This document shows, one piece after another, positions 5,888-7,866 of a stretch of DNA of 7,866 nucleotides; position 1 is the stretch's first letter, and every line of letters starts with the position of its first letter. The DNA lies in NCBI GenBank assembly GCA_029858845.1, contig JAOUEG010000071.1, positions 1 to 7,866 of the forward strand, read 5' to 3'. Under the pieces are notes generated by a model. That model worked only from the letters and a program-made list of their open reading frames with translations. It had not been told where the DNA came from and ran no database searches. Both the position numbers and the translations under genes were made by a program. Source of the stretch: Chloroflexota bacterium (GTDB lineage Bacteria; Chloroflexota; Limnocylindria; Limnocylindrales; CSP1-4).

Positions 5888-6760
5888 ATGCCATCGATCG
5901 AGGGCCGAACTACTTGCTCCGACGGCATCGAACTCCTGACGCGCCACTGGCCGGCGGACGAGGTGGAGGCCGGCGGGGCGTGGGCGGGCTCGCCATGGGC
6001 CACCGTCCTGCTGGTCCACGGCCTGGCGGAACATTCGGGCCGCTACGAGCACGTGGGCGACCAGCTGGCCGCGTCCGGTCTTGATGTCTATGCGTTCGAC
6101 CAGCGCGGCAACGGTGGATCCGAGGGCCCGCGCGGCCACGTGGATCGCTGGAGCCAGCTGCACGACGATCTCGCGCAGCGATTGGCCGCGGCTCGCGAGT
6201 CGTCCGCCGGGCGGCCCGTCGCCCTGTACGGCCATTCCGTCGGTGGGCTCATCGTCGCCGGATACTGCCTGTCCCCGAGGCCGAAGCCGGATCTGGCCGT
6301 CCTGTCGGCCCCGGCGCTGGACTCGACCCTTCCTGCCTGGAAGAAGTCGCTGGCCAGGGCGCTCGCTCGAGTCACACCCGGCATCGACATCCCGAGTGCC
6401 ATCGATGGCGATACGCTCTCGCGGGATCCATCGGTGGCCACGAGGAAGGCCGGCGACCCGCTGTGCGTGACGACCGGCACCGCGCGTTTCGGCGTCGAGG
6501 CGCTCCGCGAGCAAGCCCGGGTTCGCGAGGCGGCCGTCGACGGACTCGGGATCCCGACCCTGATCCTCCACGGGCTCGATGACGCGCTGGTGCCGCACGA
6601 AGCGAGCCAGGTGTTCGACTCGGCGCCCGGCGTGGAACGCCGGACCCTCCCCGGCCTTCGCCACGAACTCCACAACGAACCGGAGGGCCCGGAGGTCGTG
6701 GACGAGATCGTCGTCTGGCTCCGGGAACAGGTGATGCAGCGTGGTAGGCTGACGGCCTAA
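5888..6760 (+). CDS. Alpha/beta hydrolase, monoacylglycerol-lipase-like (serine aminopeptidase S33 type)
   Basis: A 290-residue alpha/beta hydrolase of the monoacylglycerol lipase/lysophospholipase group. It probably cleaves monoglycerides or other short esters; the substrate is inferred from family. Seen: the oxyanion-hole segment VHGLAEHSGRY (43-53), whose HGxxEHSGRY form is typical of this group; FDQRGNGGSEGPRGH (70-84); the nucleophile elbow GHSVGG (115-120) with Ser117; Asp232 in HGLDDALVPHEAS; and His259 in RHELHNEPE. The catalytic triad is complete and in the usual order. A cap region with charged helices lies at about 145-215. No signal peptide or membrane anchor, so cytoplasmic. The start at 5888 is chosen because it follows a -10 box by 6 nt; the 18-residue in-frame extension upstream is not family-like. 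The gene's last codons contain the promoter for the riboswitch downstream. Confidence 0.92.
   Translation: MPSIEGRTTCSDGIELLTRHWPADEVEAGGAWAGSPWATVLLVHGLAEHSGRYEHVGDQLAASGLDVYAFDQRGNGGSEGPRGHVDRWSQLHDDLAQRLAAARESSAGRPVALYGHSVGGLIVAGYCLSPRPKPDLAVLSAPALDSTLPAWKKSLARALARVTPGIDIPSAIDGDTLSRDPSVATRKAGDPLCVTTGTARFGVEALREQARVREAAVDGLGIPTLILHGLDDALVPHEASQVFDSAPGVERRTLPGLRHELHNEPEGPEVVDEIVVWLREQVMQRGRLTA
6745..6750 (+). promoter_or_regulatory. -10 box (TAGGCT) for the riboswitch-ykoE transcript, inside the hydrolase 3' end
   Basis: TAGGCT is identical to the hexamer upstream of the oxidoreductase. It predicts transcription starting near 6757, at the hydrolase stop codon and about 12 nt before the aptamer's closing stem. 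No -35 match is visible. Confidence 0.5.
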
Positions 6761-6768
6761 TCGAATAC

Positions 6769-6858
6769 GCCTCCGGGGAGCGCTTCGAGCGCTGAGAGTG
6801 TGGCACGGCCACAGACCCGCGGAACCTGATCCGGTTCGTACCGGCGAAGGAAGCAGGC
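6769..6858 (+). promoter_or_regulatory. TPP riboswitch (THI element)
   Basis: The aptamer shows the conserved THI-box core in order: GGGGAGC (6775-6781), GCTGAGAG (6791-6798), GACCC, GAACCTGAT, then CCGG-TTCGTA-CCGGCGAAGGAAG. The closing stem is GCCT (6769-6772) with AGGC (6855-6858). The internal stem AGCGCT/AGCGCT lies around 6785-6787, the optional stem is TGTGGC/GCCACA, and the last stem is CCGGT/ACCGG. It binds thiamine pyrophosphate and normally switches off thiamine synthesis or transport genes, here ykoE and ykoD downstream. Confidence 0.96.
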
Positions 6859-6889
6859 CCGATCGACCCGCCGGTCGGTCGACTCGTCG

Positions 6890-6926
6890 ACGCCGTCCCC
6901 GTGAACCGGAGGCGGCGTTTCGCTTT
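6890..6926 (+). terminator. Candidate riboswitch expression-platform terminator
   Basis: ACGCCG (6890-6895) pairs with CGGCGT (6913-6918), and TCC (6896-6898) with GGA (6908-6910), leaving a 9-nt loop and a 2-nt bulge. The descending strand runs into TTTCGCTTT, the most T-rich run near here. It lies 32 nt after the aptamer and before the ykoE ribosome binding site, where a transcription-terminating platform would be expected. Confidence 0.45.
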
Positions 6927-6958
6927 GCCGATCCCGAGGGCCAGGGCGATTTCGCACC

Positions 6959-6963
6959 GGAGG
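6959..6963 (+). promoter_or_regulatory. Shine-Dalgarno site of ykoE
   Basis: GGAGG lies 9 nt before the ATG at 6973. It selects that start over an in-frame GTG at 6901, whose extra 24 residues are Arg-rich and would overlap the terminator-like stem. Confidence 0.75.
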
Positions 6964-6972
6964 ACCAACGAC

Positions 6973-7566
6973 ATGACCACGATCCATCAGGCCGGCGGTG
7001 CGGCGTCCCTGCCGGACACCCGCTGGCGTACCCGCGACATCGTCGTCGCCGCGGTGATCGGCGTCGCGTTCGGCGTCGTCTTCTGGGCGTGGGGTCTGGC
7101 CTGGGCCGCACTGGATCCCGTGTTCGCCTTCGCTCCACCGGCCAAGGACCTGCTCTACGCCGTCTGGCTCGTGCCTGCCGTGCTCGCCCCGTACATCATC
7201 CGCAAGCCGGGCGCCGCCGTGTTCGCGGAGATGGTGGCGGCCGGCGTGTCAGCTCTGCTCGGCAGCCAGTGGGGCGTGGATACGCTCCTGTCGGGCTTCC
7301 TCCAGGGTGCCGCCGCGGAACTGGTCTTCGCCTTCACCCTCTACCGTGTCTGGACGTTTCCCGTGCTCGCCACGGCCGGCGTCGCGAGTGCCCTGGCTGC
7401 CTGGCTGCACGACTGGGTCCTGTACTACCCGGAGGTCGATCTGACCGTCCAGCTGGTGCGCGGGGTCGCGATGGCGATCTCGGCCGCCGTCATCGTGGCC
7501 GGCGGCACCGTGTTCCTGACCCACTCCCTGCGGCGATCCGGGGTGCTCGAAGGCTTCCCCGACTGA
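6973..7566 (+). CDS. ykoE: YkoE-type ECF transporter S component (thiamine/HMP uptake)
   Basis: A 197-residue integral membrane protein, the substrate-binding S component of a YkoEDC energy-coupling-factor importer. The family is assigned to uptake of hydroxymethylpyrimidine (HMP) or thiamine. After a polar N-terminus, RWRTRDIVVAAVIGVAFGVV (17-36) starts the first membrane helix and is characteristic of YkoE. Further hydrophobic segments lie at about 60-76, 83-98, 106-125, 130-150 and 163-184. KPGAAVFAEMVAAG (78-91) followed by GSQWG (97-101), and LQGAAAELVFAF (110-121), are family-typical blocks. Length fits the family (about 190-200). The gene lies directly downstream of a TPP riboswitch, which supports the thiamine-related substrate independently, and it overlaps the start of the ATPase gene, so the two are translated together. 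The TPP riboswitch predicts repression when thiamine is plentiful. Confidence 0.93.
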   Translation: MTTIHQAGGAASLPDTRWRTRDIVVAAVIGVAFGVVFWAWGLAWAALDPVFAFAPPAKDLLYAVWLVPAVLAPYIIRKPGAAVFAEMVAAGVSALLGSQWGVDTLLSGFLQGAAAELVFAFTLYRVWTFPVLATAGVASALAAWLHDWVLYYPEVDLTVQLVRGVAMAISAAVIVAGGTVFLTHSLRRSGVLEGFPD

Positions 7567-7866
7567 ACGCCGTCGCAGCGGGCGCGCCGGTCGCGATCGA
7601 CGCGCGCGACCTGACCATCACCTACGAGGGCGCCGCTCGCCCCGCCCTCCGGGGAGTGACCGTGCGCGTGCCGCCCGGTGCCTGCCTGCTCGTCGTCGGT
7701 CCGTCGGGGAGCGGCAAGAGCACGCTCGGGCTGGCCATCGCCGGGCTCGTGCCGCGCGAGATCCGCTCGTCGATGTCGGGTTCGCTCGCGGTCGACGGTT
7801 CCGAGACGCGAGGCCGCGAACCGGCGGACCTAGCTGCCCGGGTCGGGATCGTGTTCCAGGATCCCG
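7563..7866 (+). CDS. ykoD: YkoD-type ECF transporter ATPase, partial: 5' end only
   Basis: ATP-binding subunit of the YkoEDC importer, on the cytoplasmic face, powering uptake. The open frame runs to the window edge (101 codons). It shows IDARDLTITYEG (12-23, A-loop region with Tyr21), the Walker A loop GPSGSGKST (46-54), and the Q-loop IVFQDP with Gln99. YkoD proteins usually carry two fused ATPase domains; only part of the first is here. No ATG, GTG or TTG lies in this frame near the expected N-terminus; the best fit is the CTG at 7563, which overlaps the ykoE stop as CTGA and follows GAAGG by 9 nt. YkoC, the transmembrane partner, would be expected next. Confidence 0.9.
   Translation, partial: MNAVAAGAPVAIDARDLTITYEGAARPALRGVTVRVPPGACLLVVGPSGSGKSTLGLAIAGLVPREIRSSMSGSLAVDGSETRGREPADLAARVGIVFQDP

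Noticed and set aside
6901..6972. Upstream GTG start for ykoE at 6901
   Set aside because: Adds 24 Arg-rich residues unlike the family, lies inside the candidate terminator, and the GGAGG site favours 6973.
5486..7138. 550-residue minus-strand open frame
   Set aside because: Runs through the MBL gene in another frame, the complete alpha/beta hydrolase and the TPP riboswitch; composition is arginine-rich shadow.

Overview
The window is a high-GC (roughly two-thirds G+C by eye) bacterial chromosome segment carrying metabolic housekeeping genes on both strands. I see no phage, insertion sequence, CRISPR array or defence module. GC richness, genes starting right behind a TANNNT -10 box with no Shine-Dalgarno sequence, a glutaminyl-tRNA synthetase gene and a YkoE-type thiamine-precursor transporter fit a Chloroflexota lineage or a similar GC-rich soil or freshwater bacterium. 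This placement is inference; Actinomycetota is less likely because most of that phylum lacks GlnRS.

Left third (1-3525, all minus strand). The gene order in transcription direction is pncB (nicotinate phosphoribosyltransferase, NAD salvage), a SRPBCC-like protein of unknown role, then tRNA-Gln(CUG) followed 75 nt later by glnS, which runs off the left edge. The tRNA and its cognate synthetase appear to share one promoter (TATCAT box at 1293-1298).

Middle (3526-5835). A 137-bp divergent intergenic region separates pncB from a plus-strand gene for a 68-residue acidic protein that has a near-perfect ribosome binding site. An AcuI/YhdH-type NADPH oxidoreductase follows, apparently leaderless. 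It converges on a minus-strand metallo-beta-lactamase-fold hydrolase, with a two-part hairpin between the two stop codons.

Right third (5836-7866). The MBL gene diverges from a monoacylglycerol-lipase-like alpha/beta hydrolase across only 52 bp, and each has a -10 box 6-8 nt from its ATG. A promoter embedded in the last codons of the hydrolase drives a complete TPP riboswitch, then a plausible terminator platform, then ykoE (S component) and the start of ykoD (ATPase). YkoE and YkoD belong to an ECF-type importer for thiamine or its pyrimidine precursor HMP. ykoD appears to begin at a CTG codon overlapping the ykoE stop.

I found no undescribed multi-gene system. The most interesting items are the tRNA-Gln/glnS pairing, the leaderless promoter pattern, the alternative pairings after the TPP aptamer, the CTG start, and the small acidic protein. 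The long open frames antisense to pncB, glnS and the hydrolase are GC-driven shadows.
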